A stretch of DNA of 64,000 nucleotides, from positions 1 to 64,000 of the forward strand of contig NZ_JBNWEO010000009.1 of the NCBI RefSeq assembly GCF_050496765.1. The letters are read 5' to 3'. How positions within the stretch are numbered: position 1 is the first letter of the stretch; each line of letters begins with the position of its first letter. Positions 26,105 to 39,392 of the stretch are shown in pieces. Made by a program: the position numbers and the translations under genes. Under the pieces are notes generated by a model. That model saw only the letters and a program-made list of their open reading frames with translations. It did not search any database and was not told the DNA's origin. The stretch comes from JAEVLT01 sp050496765. Its GTDB lineage: Bacteria > Bacillota > Bacilli > Bacillales > Cytobacillaceae.

Positions 26105-26106
26105 AA

Positions 26107-26146
26107 AGAAAGCCGGCCTCGTATTGAACTAAGGCTGGCTTTTGTG
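26107..26146. terminator. Bidirectional terminator between ptsG and the GT39 gene
   Basis: AAAGCCGGCC (26109-26118) pairs with GGCTGGCTTT (26133-26142, one wobble), followed by T on the plus strand. On the minus strand it lies partly inside the 3' end of the convergent gene. Confidence 0.65.
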
Positions 26147-27586
26147 TTTTTGGACAATAAATCCCCACTCGTTTGCATACACCACTGCTAGCTGATGGTT
26201 TAGTATGAATTCCTGTGTTTTCTTTCCGCGTTTGATTAAAAGCAGGGCATGATCTTTTTGTAAAAAAGTACGCCAACCACCGTCCTGAATGACTAAGTCT
26301 CCATATAATTCCGCAGCTAAAACTTGATTTTGTTGCCAAACGGCTCTTTTACCATGGTGGTAACCGTATAAACTGTAGCCTTTTAAGTCTTTGTTCCTTT
26401 CTAAATTTTTCAGTAAACTCAATTGCAACTTTGGAATGGGATTCCGAATGTACATAAAAATTTGGGCCTCGTATACAATCGCGGTAAAAACGATTGAAAA
26501 GGTGAGAATGTATCGAATGATCACCGGTTTTACGTGACTTGCTTTGCTTGCTAAAGATCCAATTGCCAGCGAAATGGCAGGATAAACCGGTTGGATGTAC
26601 CATCTCACTTTTGTTGAAGCAAACGTATAGAGCAAAAAGGGAATGACCATCCATAAATAAATTCCAATCGTGGCTGATTTGGTTTCGACCTTCCATAACG
26701 AGCCGCGAAATTCGTGAATCATGGTGAAACCGAAAAGCAAAAGAAGGACAATCCATAACTTGGAAAATTTCCATAGTATAGTAACATAATAGAAAAAGTT
26801 CTCGCTATGTCCTTCAATAGGGGTAGAGGACCGGTGCAAGAGATCGTATGCAATCATCTTTTTAAAAAACAGCAATTGATCATATTGATACCTAAATAGA
26901 GCCCAAGTCACTATAGGAACCACAACAGTTAAAATAGACAAGAACCATTCGGTGGGTGCGATTTTTTTGTAGTGACCAGTTAGAAAAAGAAACGTCAATA
27001 TAATAAGTAGGATGCTGCCTGCGTGCCAACTCTTTGTTAAAAAAGCGCAGGAAAACGAAAACGCAGAAACAATCAGCCATTTTTTTTGCTCAATACTTAG
27101 TAAAAGGGAAAGAATCGAAGCTGTAAACAAAAAAACAAAAAGGGAGTCAGCATCAGCTGTTCTTGCACCATGATTTAACAGCCATTGTGAGCAGGTTGCC
27201 AATACAATAGAGGAAATCAATCCTGCGCGTTTTCCAAACGTTGCCCATGCGAAAGCTGCGACTATTATAATAGTAAGAAACGCAAAAATAGCAGGCAAAA
27301 GCCTAAGTCCGAAAGGGTTGAAACCGGCAATTTTGTAGCCAGCGATTATGGCCCAAAAGCTAAGCGGTGGTTTTAAGTTCCAGTAATCAACCTGGTTCCT
27401 GTATGTATTGATAAAAAGGTTGTTGTGTTTTACCATTTCATAAGCATTGATCCCGTGCCTTGCCTCATCCCAGCTGTAAATTGGAAAATCTCCAAGCTTG
27501 AAAAAGATATTGAAGGAAACAAGACCAAATACCAAAAACACCAAAATACAAAAATAAACCTTTGATTGAATGAATGACTGCTTCAT
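26129..27586 (-). CDS. GT39/ArnT-type membrane glycosyltransferase
   Basis: 485 residues on the minus strand, with a multi-spanning GT-C topology of roughly ten helices. The diagnostic acidic motif lies in the first extracellular loop (FPIYSWDEARHGINAYEMVK), as in dolichyl- or undecaprenyl-phosphate-sugar transferases (PMT/ArnT/GT39). NLKPPLSFWAIIAGYKI follows. It would transfer a lipid-linked sugar to a surface acceptor; donor and acceptor are unknown. The C-terminal soluble part (about 380-485) is short. A single gene facing ptsG, with no polysaccharide genes adjoining. Confidence 0.82.
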   Translation of the reverse strand: MKQSFIQSKVYFCILVFLVFGLVSFNIFFKLGDFPIYSWDEARHGINAYEMVKHNNLFINTYRNQVDYWNLKPPLSFWAIIAGYKIAGFNPFGLRLLPAIFAFLTIIIVAAFAWATFGKRAGLISSIVLATCSQWLLNHGARTADADSLFVFLFTASILSLLLSIEQKKWLIVSAFSFSCAFLTKSWHAGSILLIILTFLFLTGHYKKIAPTEWFLSILTVVVPIVTWALFRYQYDQLLFFKKMIAYDLLHRSSTPIEGHSENFFYYVTILWKFSKLWIVLLLLFGFTMIHEFRGSLWKVETKSATIGIYLWMVIPFLLYTFASTKVRWYIQPVYPAISLAIGSLASKASHVKPVIIRYILTFSIVFTAIVYEAQIFMYIRNPIPKLQLSLLKNLERNKDLKGYSLYGYHHGKRAVWQQNQVLAAELYGDLVIQDGGWRTFLQKDHALLLIKRGKKTQEFILNHQLAVVYANEWGFIVQKHKSQP

Positions 27587-27709
27587 TTGTTACTCCTTGT
27601 TTAAAAACTAAATTTCTGTTTATTAGAGTACCAAAATACGAAGTTTTCTATACTTTTGCGAGAAAGTTCTTCTTTTTGGGGAATGGGTGAAGAAAAAGTT
27701 TAAAAAGGG

Positions 27710-27738
27710 TTGACTCTAGATAAGGAGGGTGTTATTAT
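27710..27738 (+). promoter_or_regulatory. rrn promoter P1
   Basis: TTGACT (27710-27715), a 17-bp spacer and TATTAT (27733-27738). Near-consensus sigma-A promoter about 340 bp before 16S. Confidence 0.8.
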
Positions 27739-27790
27739 ATTAAAGCAGTCGTTAATACGATAGTTGAGCAAAAAAATTATTTAAAAACGC

Positions 27791-27819
27791 TTGACTTTAA
27801 AATAACGATTTGTTATAAT
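27791..27819 (+). promoter_or_regulatory. rrn promoter P2
   Basis: TTGACT (27791-27796), a 17-bp spacer and TATAAT (27814-27819). A stronger match than P1; tandem promoters are usual for Bacillus rrn operons. Confidence 0.88.
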
Positions 27820-27843
27820 AATAGAGTTGTTGTTTAATATGAT

Positions 27844-27865
27844 TGTTCTTTGAAAACTAAACAAA
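27844..27865 (+). promoter_or_regulatory. boxA-like element and 5' arm of the 16S processing stem
   Basis: TGTTCTTTGAAAACTA (27844-27859) resembles the rrn boxA antitermination signal and recurs at about 29727-29742. TTTGAAAACTAAACAA can pair with TTCGTTTAGTTTTGAGAG (29686-29703) after the 16S gene, bringing both 16S ends together for RNase III-type processing. Confidence 0.6.
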
Positions 27866-27937
27866 CAATTACGTCAACAAATAATCATGATGTCTGCTTT
27901 TAGAAGCAACATCAGCCAACGTTAATCAAGTAAGGAT

Positions 27938-28064
27938 CGTCGACTAAGAACGCCACATCCTGTGGCAACATCGACGTCAGCGCATCCTTGCGCAAGTGAG
28001 CTATATCAAACGTTTCTGTTCTTCGGTCGACTAAAAGCCGCAACGTCCTGTTGCGAACGTCGAC
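27938..28064 (+). repeat. Two nested palindromic units in the 16S leader
   Basis: Unit A (27938-27977) and unit B (28025-28064) share the plan CGTCGAC...hairpin...CGACG. The inner hairpins are GCCACA/TGTGGC in A and CGCAAC/GTTGCG in B. GTCGAC-type half sites flank both. Spacing between unit starts is 87 bp. Confidence 0.6.
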
Positions 28065-28077
28065 ACTAGAACATCCT

Positions 28078-32785
<4,708 letters not shown>

Positions 32786-32867
32786 TGTAGTTGAATGCGC
32801 GATCTCGTTCTTCGTTTACTTCTTCTTGATTACCTAGTTTTGAGGGAATGAACCTCAACAAAATAGC

Positions 32868-32983
<116 letters not shown>

Positions 32984-32988
32984 AAAGA

Positions 32989-33019
32989 AAAAGACAATCC
33001 TTTAGGGGTTGTCTTTTTT
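32989..33019 (+). terminator. rrn operon terminator
   Basis: AAGACAATCC (32991-33000) pairs with GGGGTTGTCTT (33005-33015), followed by T6. Confidence 0.85.
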
Positions 33020-33089
33020 GGCTAATCAGAATTTATATGGATAAATTCTGAACGCATAAATTCAACTACGCCTCTGTCTTCGTCCAAAG

Positions 33090-33112
33090 GACTCGCCAGT
33101 CGGCGAGTTTTC
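33090..33112. terminator. Second hairpin with T-run after the rrn operon
   Basis: ACTCGCC (33091-33097), four bases, then GGCGAGT (33102-33108), followed by TTT. Could back up the rrn terminator. Confidence 0.5.
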
Positions 33113-33235
33113 ATTTATTTGATCGGGATATTTGAAAGGTTGGGCGAAATTCTTCGCAAAACAGCGGTAAATTAGCAAAATCTTAACAATTGTTTTCCAT
33201 CATTCTTTTCTTCATGCTAACTGTAGCAGCTTCTA

Positions 33236-33309
33236 GTCGCTGAGAGAGTCGCTCAAAGCCCTCAAAGAAGGAAAAAAGGAAAGTAAAGTCGCTGAGAGAG
33301 CCGTTCAAA
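33236..33309 (+). repeat. GTCGCTGAGAGAG repeat pair
   Basis: A 23-bp unit starting GTCGCTGAGAGAG and ending CAAAG occurs at 33236-33258 and 33288-33310, with 21 of 23 positions identical and a 52-bp offset. Further partial pieces (CTCAAAG, TCTGAGAGA) surround it. The spacer 33020-33387 has no gene. Confidence 0.6.
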
Positions 33310-33387
33310 GTCTGAGAGAATTTTTTCTAGGGATGTTCTCCTGCTCAATATCAATAGTATAATGGCGAGTAGGAGTGGTGATGGAAC

Positions 33388-34113
33388 GTGGAAGGGAAAA
33401 AACTGAGGGGTAAAACGATCTTGATCGTTGATGATCATGAACCAACACGGGCAGCCCTAAAAAAAGCGTTATCGGCGAACGGATTTGAAGTGTTGGAAGC
33501 GATCGATGCGAACAAAGGATTTGAACAATACGAAAAGCATGATCCCTGTTTCGTCGTGCAGGAGTTGAAGCTACCCGACTTGGACGGTTTTGAGTTTTGC
33601 AGGCAGCTGCGCGGAACATATAGCAGCAATGTACCGATTATTATTTTATCAGCAAGGAACTCACAAAGTGATCGAATTGAAGGCCTAAGGGTCGGTGCAG
33701 ATGATTATATGGGAAAGCCTTTTGACTTGGAAGAATTGATTGCGAGGATTGAGGCAGTTTTAAGGAGAACGGCAAATCGGTGTAGCAAATTAAGCTACCG
33801 GGAGTTGACGATAAAACCGCTGCAAGCTGCTGTTAAATATCTTGATGCAGAACTAGAGCTAACACAGTTTGAGTATAAGCTGTTATACCAGTTTATGACC
33901 CATCCCAATCAAATTTTATCGAGGGCACAAATTATTAGCCAAATATACGAAAAAGGCGAAAAATTTATCAATGATCGTACGATAGATGTTCATGTTAAGC
34001 ATTTGCGCGAAAAGATTGCCAAGTTGACTAATTACCCTTTTATCGTCACGATTCGGGGCATCGGCTATAAATTTAACACAGAAAATGAAGCGGAACGGTG
34101 CCTGGATGAATAA
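33388..34113 (+). CDS. Atypical OmpR/PhoB-type response regulator (Glu in place of phospho-Asp)
   Basis: 241 residues. The receiver domain covers about 8-125: the acidic pair D15/D16 (ILIVDDHE), the switch Ser at S88 (IIILSARN) and K110 (YMGKPF) are in place. The phospho-acceptor position, normally Asp in a VLLDLMLP-type block, is Glu (VVQELKLPDLDG, E59). The winged-helix DNA-binding domain is about 135-235 (LTQFEYKLLYQFMTHPNQIL, then RTIDVHVKHLREKI). A Glu can mimic phospho-Asp, so the protein may be always on or regulated otherwise. No sensor kinase adjoins it. The start is GTG 33388 after AGGAGTGG; spacing is a little long. Confidence 0.85.
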   Translation: MEGKKLRGKTILIVDDHEPTRAALKKALSANGFEVLEAIDANKGFEQYEKHDPCFVVQELKLPDLDGFEFCRQLRGTYSSNVPIIILSARNSQSDRIEGLRVGADDYMGKPFDLEELIARIEAVLRRTANRCSKLSYRELTIKPLQAAVKYLDAELELTQFEYKLLYQFMTHPNQILSRAQIISQIYEKGEKFINDRTIDVHVKHLREKIAKLTNYPFIVTIRGIGYKFNTENEAERCLDE

Positions 34114-34136
34114 CTGGCCATACTAAGGATAGGGAA

Positions 34137-34361
34137 ATGAATGAGAAGAGGGTAGTCGTAACCATGGGTAAGAAAAAGCAACTATTTGAAGTGCAAGAAA
34201 ACGAAACGATTGATGCTTGTTTGGAACGGATAAAAAAACAAGGCTATACCCCGATTCGCCGGATCGAAAAGCCGATTTTTCAGGAGGTTGTGACTGACGG
34301 TGAAACAAGCTATGAACCGGTTGGCAGACAGATTCTGTTTGAAGCAAAACTAGCCGATTAA
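34137..34361 (+). CDS. yebG: NETI-motif protein (YebG-like)
   Basis: 74 residues with the naming motif in QENETIDACLERIKKQGY, then TPIRRIEKPIFQEV and the C-terminal PVGRQILFEAKL. It matches the small cytoplasmic NETI family; in B. subtilis yebG also sits just upstream of the pur operon. No function is established. The ATG at 34137 follows GGATAGGGA; an internal ATG (34164) would remove nine residues and cannot be excluded. Confidence 0.8.
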   Translation: MNEKRVVVTMGKKKQLFEVQENETIDACLERIKKQGYTPIRRIEKPIFQEVVTDGETSYEPVGRQILFEAKLAD

Positions 34362-34382
34362 GCAACGCAAACGCATTCATTT

Positions 34383-34426
34383 AAATACGAACAATAAATT
34401 TTCCGGTAAAAAAATTGTTCGTTTTT
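34383..34426 (+). promoter_or_regulatory. PurR boxes (inverted pair) of the pur operon
   Basis: AAATACGAACAAT (34383-34395) and the inverted AAAAACGAACAAT (complement of 34414-34426) each match the PurBox AWWWCCGAACWWT at all but one position. They are 18 bp apart and end one base before the -35 element, as in B. subtilis. PurR binds here and PRPP relieves it. The pair can also fold into a hairpin. Confidence 0.88.
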
Positions 34427-34427
34427 G

Positions 34428-34457
34428 TTGACCATTTAGCGAAATGGTTGGTAAAAT
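34428..34457 (+). promoter_or_regulatory. Sigma-A promoter of the pur operon
   Basis: TTGACC (34428-34433), an 18-bp spacer and TAAAAT (34452-34457), between PurR boxes and riboswitch. Confidence 0.8.
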
Positions 34458-34491
34458 AAGAGTAATCAAATAGGCGATTTGCCCTCGTATA

Positions 34492-34552
34492 ATAATGGGA
34501 ATAGGGCCCATAAGTTTCTACCCAGTCACCGTAAATGATTGGACTATGAGGG
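34492..34552 (+). promoter_or_regulatory. Guanine riboswitch of the pur operon
   Basis: P1 is CCCTCGTA (34492-34499) with TATGAGGG (34545-34552). The core has AAGTTTCTACCC, and GACTATG places C at 34544 in the ligand-selecting position, giving guanine/hypoxanthine specificity. Confidence 0.93.
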
Positions 34553-34605
34553 GAAGTGAACAATGCCGGAGATTGTGCATCTCATGGTATTTTTCTGTTC
34601 AGAAC

Positions 34606-34669
34606 AAGCCCGAACAGACACTTTTCCTCAACTAAAAATGGGGAAACGTATCTGTTTAAGGGCTTTTTT
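34606..34669 (+). terminator. Riboswitch-controlled terminator before purE
   Basis: AAGCCC and ACAGA (34606-34619) pair with TCTGT (34651-34655) and GGGCTT (34660-34665), followed by T residues. The 5' region can instead pair with sequence after the aptamer. Confidence 0.7.
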
Positions 34670-34697
34670 ATTTTGCAATGAATAAGGAGTGTAATCC

Positions 34698-35186
34698 GTG
34701 ACCGTACAAGTGGCTGTTATAATGGGAAGCAAGTCCGATTGGGAAACGATGAAGCATGCATGTGAAGTGTTGGAGGAGTTGGACATTTCTTTTGAAAAGA
34801 AAGTAGTTTCCGCACATCGTACGCCTGACTTAATGTTCGAATATGCTGAATCCGCAAGAAATCGGGGGATCAAAGTCATTATTGCCGGTGCAGGAGGAGC
34901 AGCACATTTGCCGGGGATGGTTGCAGCGAAAACAACGCTACCGGTGATCGGAGTACCCGTACAATCAAAGGCACTGAACGGCCTTGATTCGCTTTTATCG
35001 ATTGTGCAAATGCCTGCAGGTGTTCCCGTAGCAACAGTTGCAATCGGAAAATCCGGTGCGCGCAATGCAGGATTGCTGGCCGGGCAAATGTTATCGATTC
35101 AGGATACAGAAATTGCCGGTCGTTTGGAGAAGTTAAGAAATGAAGCAAAAATGGCCGCCATGGAAAGCAGTGATGAACTTGTCTGA
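34698..35186 (+). CDS. purE: 5-(carboxyamino)imidazole ribonucleotide mutase
   Basis: 162 residues. Family motifs are VAVIMGSKSDWETM near the N-terminus, KVVSAHRTPDLM, IIAGAGGAAHLPGMVA and GVPVQSKALNGLDSLLSIVQ. It isomerises N5-CAIR to CAIR in IMP synthesis, acting after PurK. The GTG start at 34698 follows AGGAGTG. First gene of the twelve-gene pur operon, overlapping purK by 14 bases. Confidence 0.95.
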   Translation: MTVQVAVIMGSKSDWETMKHACEVLEELDISFEKKVVSAHRTPDLMFEYAESARNRGIKVIIAGAGGAAHLPGMVAAKTTLPVIGVPVQSKALNGLDSLLSIVQMPAGVPVATVAIGKSGARNAGLLAGQMLSIQDTEIAGRLEKLRNEAKMAAMESSDELV

Positions 35187-36330
35187 AAAAATGATCGTAC
35201 CGGGAAAAACAATTGGAATTATCGGCGGCGGTCAACTGGGACGCATGATGGCTATCGCCGCCAAGCCGATGGGTTACCGGATTGCCGTCCTTGATCCGGA
35301 AGAGGACTCGCCATGCGGCCAAGTAGCCGATGTGAAAATGGTCGGTGCCTATGACGATTTGGAAAAAATAAAAGAACTCGCGGATGTAAGTGATGTTGTT
35401 ACTTATGAGTTTGAAAACATTGACGCCGAGGCGTTGGGATGGTTGTGCAAAAACGCTTATGTCCCCCAAGGAACAAAACTGCTTGAAATCTCACAAGATC
35501 GAATCATGGAGAAGGCGGCGATTCAAAAGGCCGGAGTCGCAGTTGCACCTTATGAGACGGTTACAACCAGCAGCGAACTTTATGATAAGATGAAGAAGCT
35601 TGGCTTTCCTGCGGTATTAAAGACAGCACGGGGCGGCTACGACGGCAAGGGTCAGGCAGTTATTCGTACAATGCAAGATATCGAAGCTGCAGCAGCCCTG
35701 CTGAATGCCGGCCCATGCGTGCTTGAGAAATGGATTTCTTTTCAAAAGGAAATATCGGTTATTTTAACGCGAAAACAAAATGGTGAAATGGCCGTTTTTC
35801 CAATCGCTGAAAACATTCATGTAGACAATATTCTCCACCAAACCATTGTTCCGGCAAGAATCAGCAAGGAAGCGGCAGAAACGGCTGTCCGTTATGCGAA
35901 GCAGCTGGCCGATAGCTTCGAACTTGTCGGGACGCTGGCAGTCGAAATGTTTTTAACAGCGGATGACCAGATTTATATAAATGAACTTGCGCCACGGCCG
36001 CACAACTCGGGTCACTTTACGATTGAAGCATGTGAAACATCGCAATTTGAACAACATATCCGGGCAGTGGCTGATTTACCGCTTGGCAGCACAGCGCTAT
36101 TGAAACCGGCTGTCATGGTCAACCTATTAGGAGAACATCAGCCGAAAGTGCTGGCAAGACTTTCTGAGCTGGACGGATGGAAAGTTCATTTTTATGGAAA
36201 AAAAGAACCGAAGCGAAAGAGAAAAATGGGGCATGTGACAATACTTTGCGATTCAGTTGAAGAGGTCTTGATGGCCGTTGAAAAAAGCGGCATATGGGAA
36301 CCCAAAATTACCGAAATTCAAAAGGTTTAA
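35173..36330 (+). CDS. purK: N5-carboxyaminoimidazole ribonucleotide synthase
   Basis: 385 residues, ATP-grasp fold. It begins KTIGIIGGGQLGRMMAIAA; the ATP-binding LKTARGGYDGKGQ and the C-terminal INELAPRPHNSGHFTIEACE are conserved. It carboxylates AIR with ATP and bicarbonate to give N5-CAIR for PurE. The start is placed at ATG 35173, with GGAAAG about 6 bases upstream; an earlier ATG at 35140 lies deep in purE and lacks a ribosome-binding site. Confidence 0.93.
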   Translation: MNLSEKMIVPGKTIGIIGGGQLGRMMAIAAKPMGYRIAVLDPEEDSPCGQVADVKMVGAYDDLEKIKELADVSDVVTYEFENIDAEALGWLCKNAYVPQGTKLLEISQDRIMEKAAIQKAGVAVAPYETVTTSSELYDKMKKLGFPAVLKTARGGYDGKGQAVIRTMQDIEAAAALLNAGPCVLEKWISFQKEISVILTRKQNGEMAVFPIAENIHVDNILHQTIVPARISKEAAETAVRYAKQLADSFELVGTLAVEMFLTADDQIYINELAPRPHNSGHFTIEACETSQFEQHIRAVADLPLGSTALLKPAVMVNLLGEHQPKVLARLSELDGWKVHFYGKKEPKRKRKMGHVTILCDSVEEVLMAVEKSGIWEPKITEIQKV

Positions 36331-36391
36331 TCCGTCGTTGAATGATTAATGCCGGGAAAGCAATGCAAAACATGATTTAGGGGGCTAAAAG

Positions 36392-37690
36392 ATGATTGAT
36401 CGTTATACCCGTCCGGAAATGGGTGCCATTTGGACAGAAGAAAACCGATTTAAAGCATGGCTTGAGGTGGAGATACTTGCCTGTGAAGCATGGTCCGTAC
36501 TGGGCGAGATTCCGAAAGAAGACGTTGAAAAGATTCGTGCGAATGCATCGTTTAACATCGATCGGATTAAGGAAATCGAAGAAGATACAAGGCACGATGT
36601 TGTCGCATTCACGCGCGCTGTTTCTGAAACGCTTGGCGAAGAGCGGAAATGGGTTCATTACGGCTTAACATCAACCGATGTTGTTGATACCGCCCTTTCC
36701 TATATGCTGAAACAGGCCAATGCCATTTTGCTAAAAGATATTGAGAATTTCATTGAAATTTTAAAAACCAAAGCGATTGAGCATAAGTACACTGTGATGA
36801 TGGGACGCACTCACGGAGTTCATGCTGAACCGACAACGTTCGGCCTGAAGCTCGCGCTTTGGTATGAAGAGATGAAGCGCAATCTTGAACGATTCAAACA
36901 GGCTGCAAAGGGAATTGAGTTTGGCAAAATCTCCGGGGCTGTTGGCACGTATGCGAATATCGATCCGTTTGTTGAAAAATATGTTTGTGAAAAGTTGGGA
37001 CTGCAAAGCGCGCCAATTTCAACGCAGACATTGCAGCGCGACCGCCATGCTCAGTACGTATCAACGCTGGCTCTAATTGCGACATCGATTGAAAAATTTG
37101 CAGTGGAAGTGCGCGGATTACAGAAAAGCGAAACGCGGGAAGTGGAAGAGTTTTTTGCAAAGGGGCAAAAAGGATCTTCGGCGATGCCACATAAACGAAA
37201 TCCGATTGGTTCAGAAAACATGACAGGGATTGCACGGGTGCTCCGCGGCTACATGGTAACGGCGTATGAAAATGTGCCATTATGGCATGAGCGGGATATT
37301 TCCCATTCGTCGGCAGAACGGATTATTTTACCGGACGCAACAATCGGTTTGAATTATATGCTAAACCGCTTTGGAAACATCATTAAGAATTTGACGGTGT
37401 ATCCGGAAAACATGAAACGCAATATGGATCGGACCCTTGGGCTAATTTACTCCCAACGCGTCCTCTTAGCATTGATTGATAAAGGTCTTTCGCGTGAAGA
37501 GGCGTATGATACGGTTCAGCCAAAGACAATGGAAGCATGGGAGAAGCAAGTTCCGTTCCGCGGCTTGATTGAAGCGGAGGAAAAAATCACATCGCTTTTA
37601 ACACCGGAAGAAATTGCCGATTGCTTCGATTACAATTATCATCTAAAACATGTCGATATGATTTTTGAACGGTTAGGTCTGGAAGGGTAG
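36392..37690 (+). CDS. purB: Adenylosuccinate lyase
   Basis: 432 residues. The fumarase/aspartase-superfamily signature SSAMPHKRNPIGSENMTG and the catalytic loop His regions (GRTHGVHAEPTTFG and HYGLTSTDVVDT) are present. It acts twice: SAICAR to AICAR, and adenylosuccinate to AMP. The ATG follows GGGGG. The spacing of 61 bp after purK makes it the first of a second translationally linked block. Confidence 0.96.
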   Translation: MIDRYTRPEMGAIWTEENRFKAWLEVEILACEAWSVLGEIPKEDVEKIRANASFNIDRIKEIEEDTRHDVVAFTRAVSETLGEERKWVHYGLTSTDVVDTALSYMLKQANAILLKDIENFIEILKTKAIEHKYTVMMGRTHGVHAEPTTFGLKLALWYEEMKRNLERFKQAAKGIEFGKISGAVGTYANIDPFVEKYVCEKLGLQSAPISTQTLQRDRHAQYVSTLALIATSIEKFAVEVRGLQKSETREVEEFFAKGQKGSSAMPHKRNPIGSENMTGIARVLRGYMVTAYENVPLWHERDISHSSAERIILPDATIGLNYMLNRFGNIIKNLTVYPENMKRNMDRTLGLIYSQRVLLALIDKGLSREEAYDTVQPKTMEAWEKQVPFRGLIEAEEKITSLLTPEEIADCFDYNYHLKHVDMIFERLGLEG

Positions 37691-37748
37691 TCATACCCTT
37701 CTTGGTAATGGAAAATTCCCAATATTGAAAATCCAGGAGGCTATTCCG

Positions 37749-38462
37749 ATGAATGAACTTTTGTACGAAGGCAAAGCGAAAAGAATTTATCGCACAGATG
37801 ATGAAACAATCGTGCGGGTTGAGTATAAAAATTCAGCAACAGCATTTAATGGAGTGAAAAAAGCAGAGATTGCCGGTAAAGGGCATTTAAATAATGAGAT
37901 TACAAGTTTACTTTTTTTAAAACTAAAAGAACATGGAATTCAATCACATTTTATTGAAAAAATATCTGAAACGGAACAACTGGTTAAAAAGGTAGCGATC
38001 ATTCCACTTGAAACAGTTGTACGAAATGTTGCTGCCGGAAGCCTTGCGAAACGATTGGGAATCGAAGAAGGGAAGCCATTATCACAGCCGTTGGTCGAAT
38101 TTTATTATAAAAATGATGTGTTGGGTGATCCGCTGTTAACGATTGACCATATTCATGAATTGAAAATTGCAACTGAAGAGGAAATTGCTATTTTAAAAGA
38201 AAAGGCATTGGAAGTGAATACCGTTTTATCAAGCTTTTTTGCCGGGCTTGGAATTCGCTTAATCGACTTTAAACTGGAGTTTGGCAAAGACAGCGAGGGT
38301 GAAATTTTGTTAGCGGACGAGATTTCTCCGGACACTTGCCGCCTCTGGGATGCGAATACAAATGAAAAGCTCGATAAAGATGTATTTCGCCGCGACTTGG
38401 GAAGTTTAACCGATGCATACGAACAAATTTTAGCGAGACTGGGAGGAAAACAGCATGTATAA
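37749..38462 (+). CDS. purC: SAICAR synthetase
   Basis: 237 residues. It starts MNELLYEGKAKRIYRTDDE; conserved blocks are EVRNVAAG-type VVRNVAAGSLAKRLGIEEG, and LLADEISPDTCRLWD. It ligates aspartate to CAIR using ATP. The ATG at 37749 follows a perfect AGGAGG (37734-37739). The stop overlaps the purS start by 8 bases. Confidence 0.96.
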   Translation: MNELLYEGKAKRIYRTDDETIVRVEYKNSATAFNGVKKAEIAGKGHLNNEITSLLFLKLKEHGIQSHFIEKISETEQLVKKVAIIPLETVVRNVAAGSLAKRLGIEEGKPLSQPLVEFYYKNDVLGDPLLTIDHIHELKIATEEEIAILKEKALEVNTVLSSFFAGLGIRLIDFKLEFGKDSEGEILLADEISPDTCRLWDANTNEKLDKDVFRRDLGSLTDAYEQILARLGGKQHV

Positions 38463-38709
38463 AGTAAAGGTGTATGTCACGTTAAGAGAGAGCGTTTTGG
38501 ATCCGCAAGGGACAGCAGTGAAACATTCGCTGCACACATTGAACTATGGTGAAGTAGCCGAAGTCAGAATCGGAAAATATATGGAGCTGACGATTGAAAA
38601 GTCGGAGCGGGATCTCGATGATGTGATCAATGAAATTTGCAGTAAGCTGTTGGCCAATCCGGTCATTGAAGACTACCGTTATGAAGTAGAGGAGGTTGTT
38701 CCCCAGTGA
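38455..38709 (+). CDS. purS: FGAM synthase subunit PurS
   Basis: 84 residues: KVKVYVTLRESVLDPQGTAV, then LNYGEVAEVRIGKYMEL and a C-terminal DYRYEVEEV. PurS bridges PurQ and PurL in the three-part FGAM synthase of Gram-positive bacteria. It overlaps purC by 8 and purQ by 4 bases. Confidence 0.95.
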   Translation: MYKVKVYVTLRESVLDPQGTAVKHSLHTLNYGEVAEVRIGKYMELTIEKSERDLDDVINEICSKLLANPVIEDYRYEVEEVVPQ

Positions 38710-39392
38710 AGTTTGCGGTCATTGTCTTCCCAGGATCCAATTGTGATGTCGATATGTATCATGCAATCAAAGACGAGCTCGGCGAAGAAGTGGAATATGT
38801 ATGGCATGACGCAGAGAGCTTGGATGAATACGACGGGATTTTGCTGCCGGGGGGATTTTCGTATGGTGACTATTTGCGCTGTGGTGCCATTGCCCGTTTC
38901 AGCAAGGTCATGAAGGAAGTTGTCAAAGCAGCAGAAGCTGGTAAACCGGTTCTTGGTGTCTGCAACGGATTTCAAATTTTGCTTGAAGCCGGGTTGCTTC
39001 CGGGAGCAATGAGACGAAATGACAGCCTATCGTTTATTTGCAAGCCGGTTGAACTAAAGGTGGAACACAGCCGGACAATGTTTACGGGAGAGTATGTAGA
39101 AGGCGAAACGATTACTATTCCCGTTGCCCACGGGGAAGGTAATTATTATTGCGATCAGGAGACGCTTGAAGAACTGCAGGCAAACAAGCAAATTGTTTTT
39201 ACCTACCATGGGGAAAATCCGAATGGGAGCCTGGCAAATATCGCGGGAATTACAAATAAAAACGGCAATGTGCTCGGAATGATGCCGCATCCGGAGCGGG
39301 CGGTTGATCAGCTTCTTGGCGGAGCGGATGGCTTGAAACTGTTTCAATCGATTGTAAAACATTGGAGGGAAGCAAATGTTGTTAAAGCATGA
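38706..39392 (+). CDS. purQ: FGAM synthase glutaminase subunit PurQ
   Basis: 228 residues, class I amidotransferase. FAVIVFPGSNCDVDMYHAIK opens the protein; the nucleophile Cys is in VLGVCNGFQIL, and the His/Glu pair in GMMPHPERAVDQL. It supplies ammonia to PurL. The GTG start at 38706 overlaps the purS stop; purL overlaps its 3' end by 17 bases. Confidence 0.96.
   Translation: MKFAVIVFPGSNCDVDMYHAIKDELGEEVEYVWHDAESLDEYDGILLPGGFSYGDYLRCGAIARFSKVMKEVVKAAEAGKPVLGVCNGFQILLEAGLLPGAMRRNDSLSFICKPVELKVEHSRTMFTGEYVEGETITIPVAHGEGNYYCDQETLEELQANKQIVFTYHGENPNGSLANIAGITNKNGNVLGMMPHPERAVDQLLGGADGLKLFQSIVKHWREANVVKA

Noticed and set aside
34383..34430. The ACGAACAAT hairpin as a simple terminator of the NETI gene
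   Set aside because: Both arms match PurR boxes in the inverted arrangement and sit right before the -35 of the pur promoter, so the operator role is primary; termination may be secondary.
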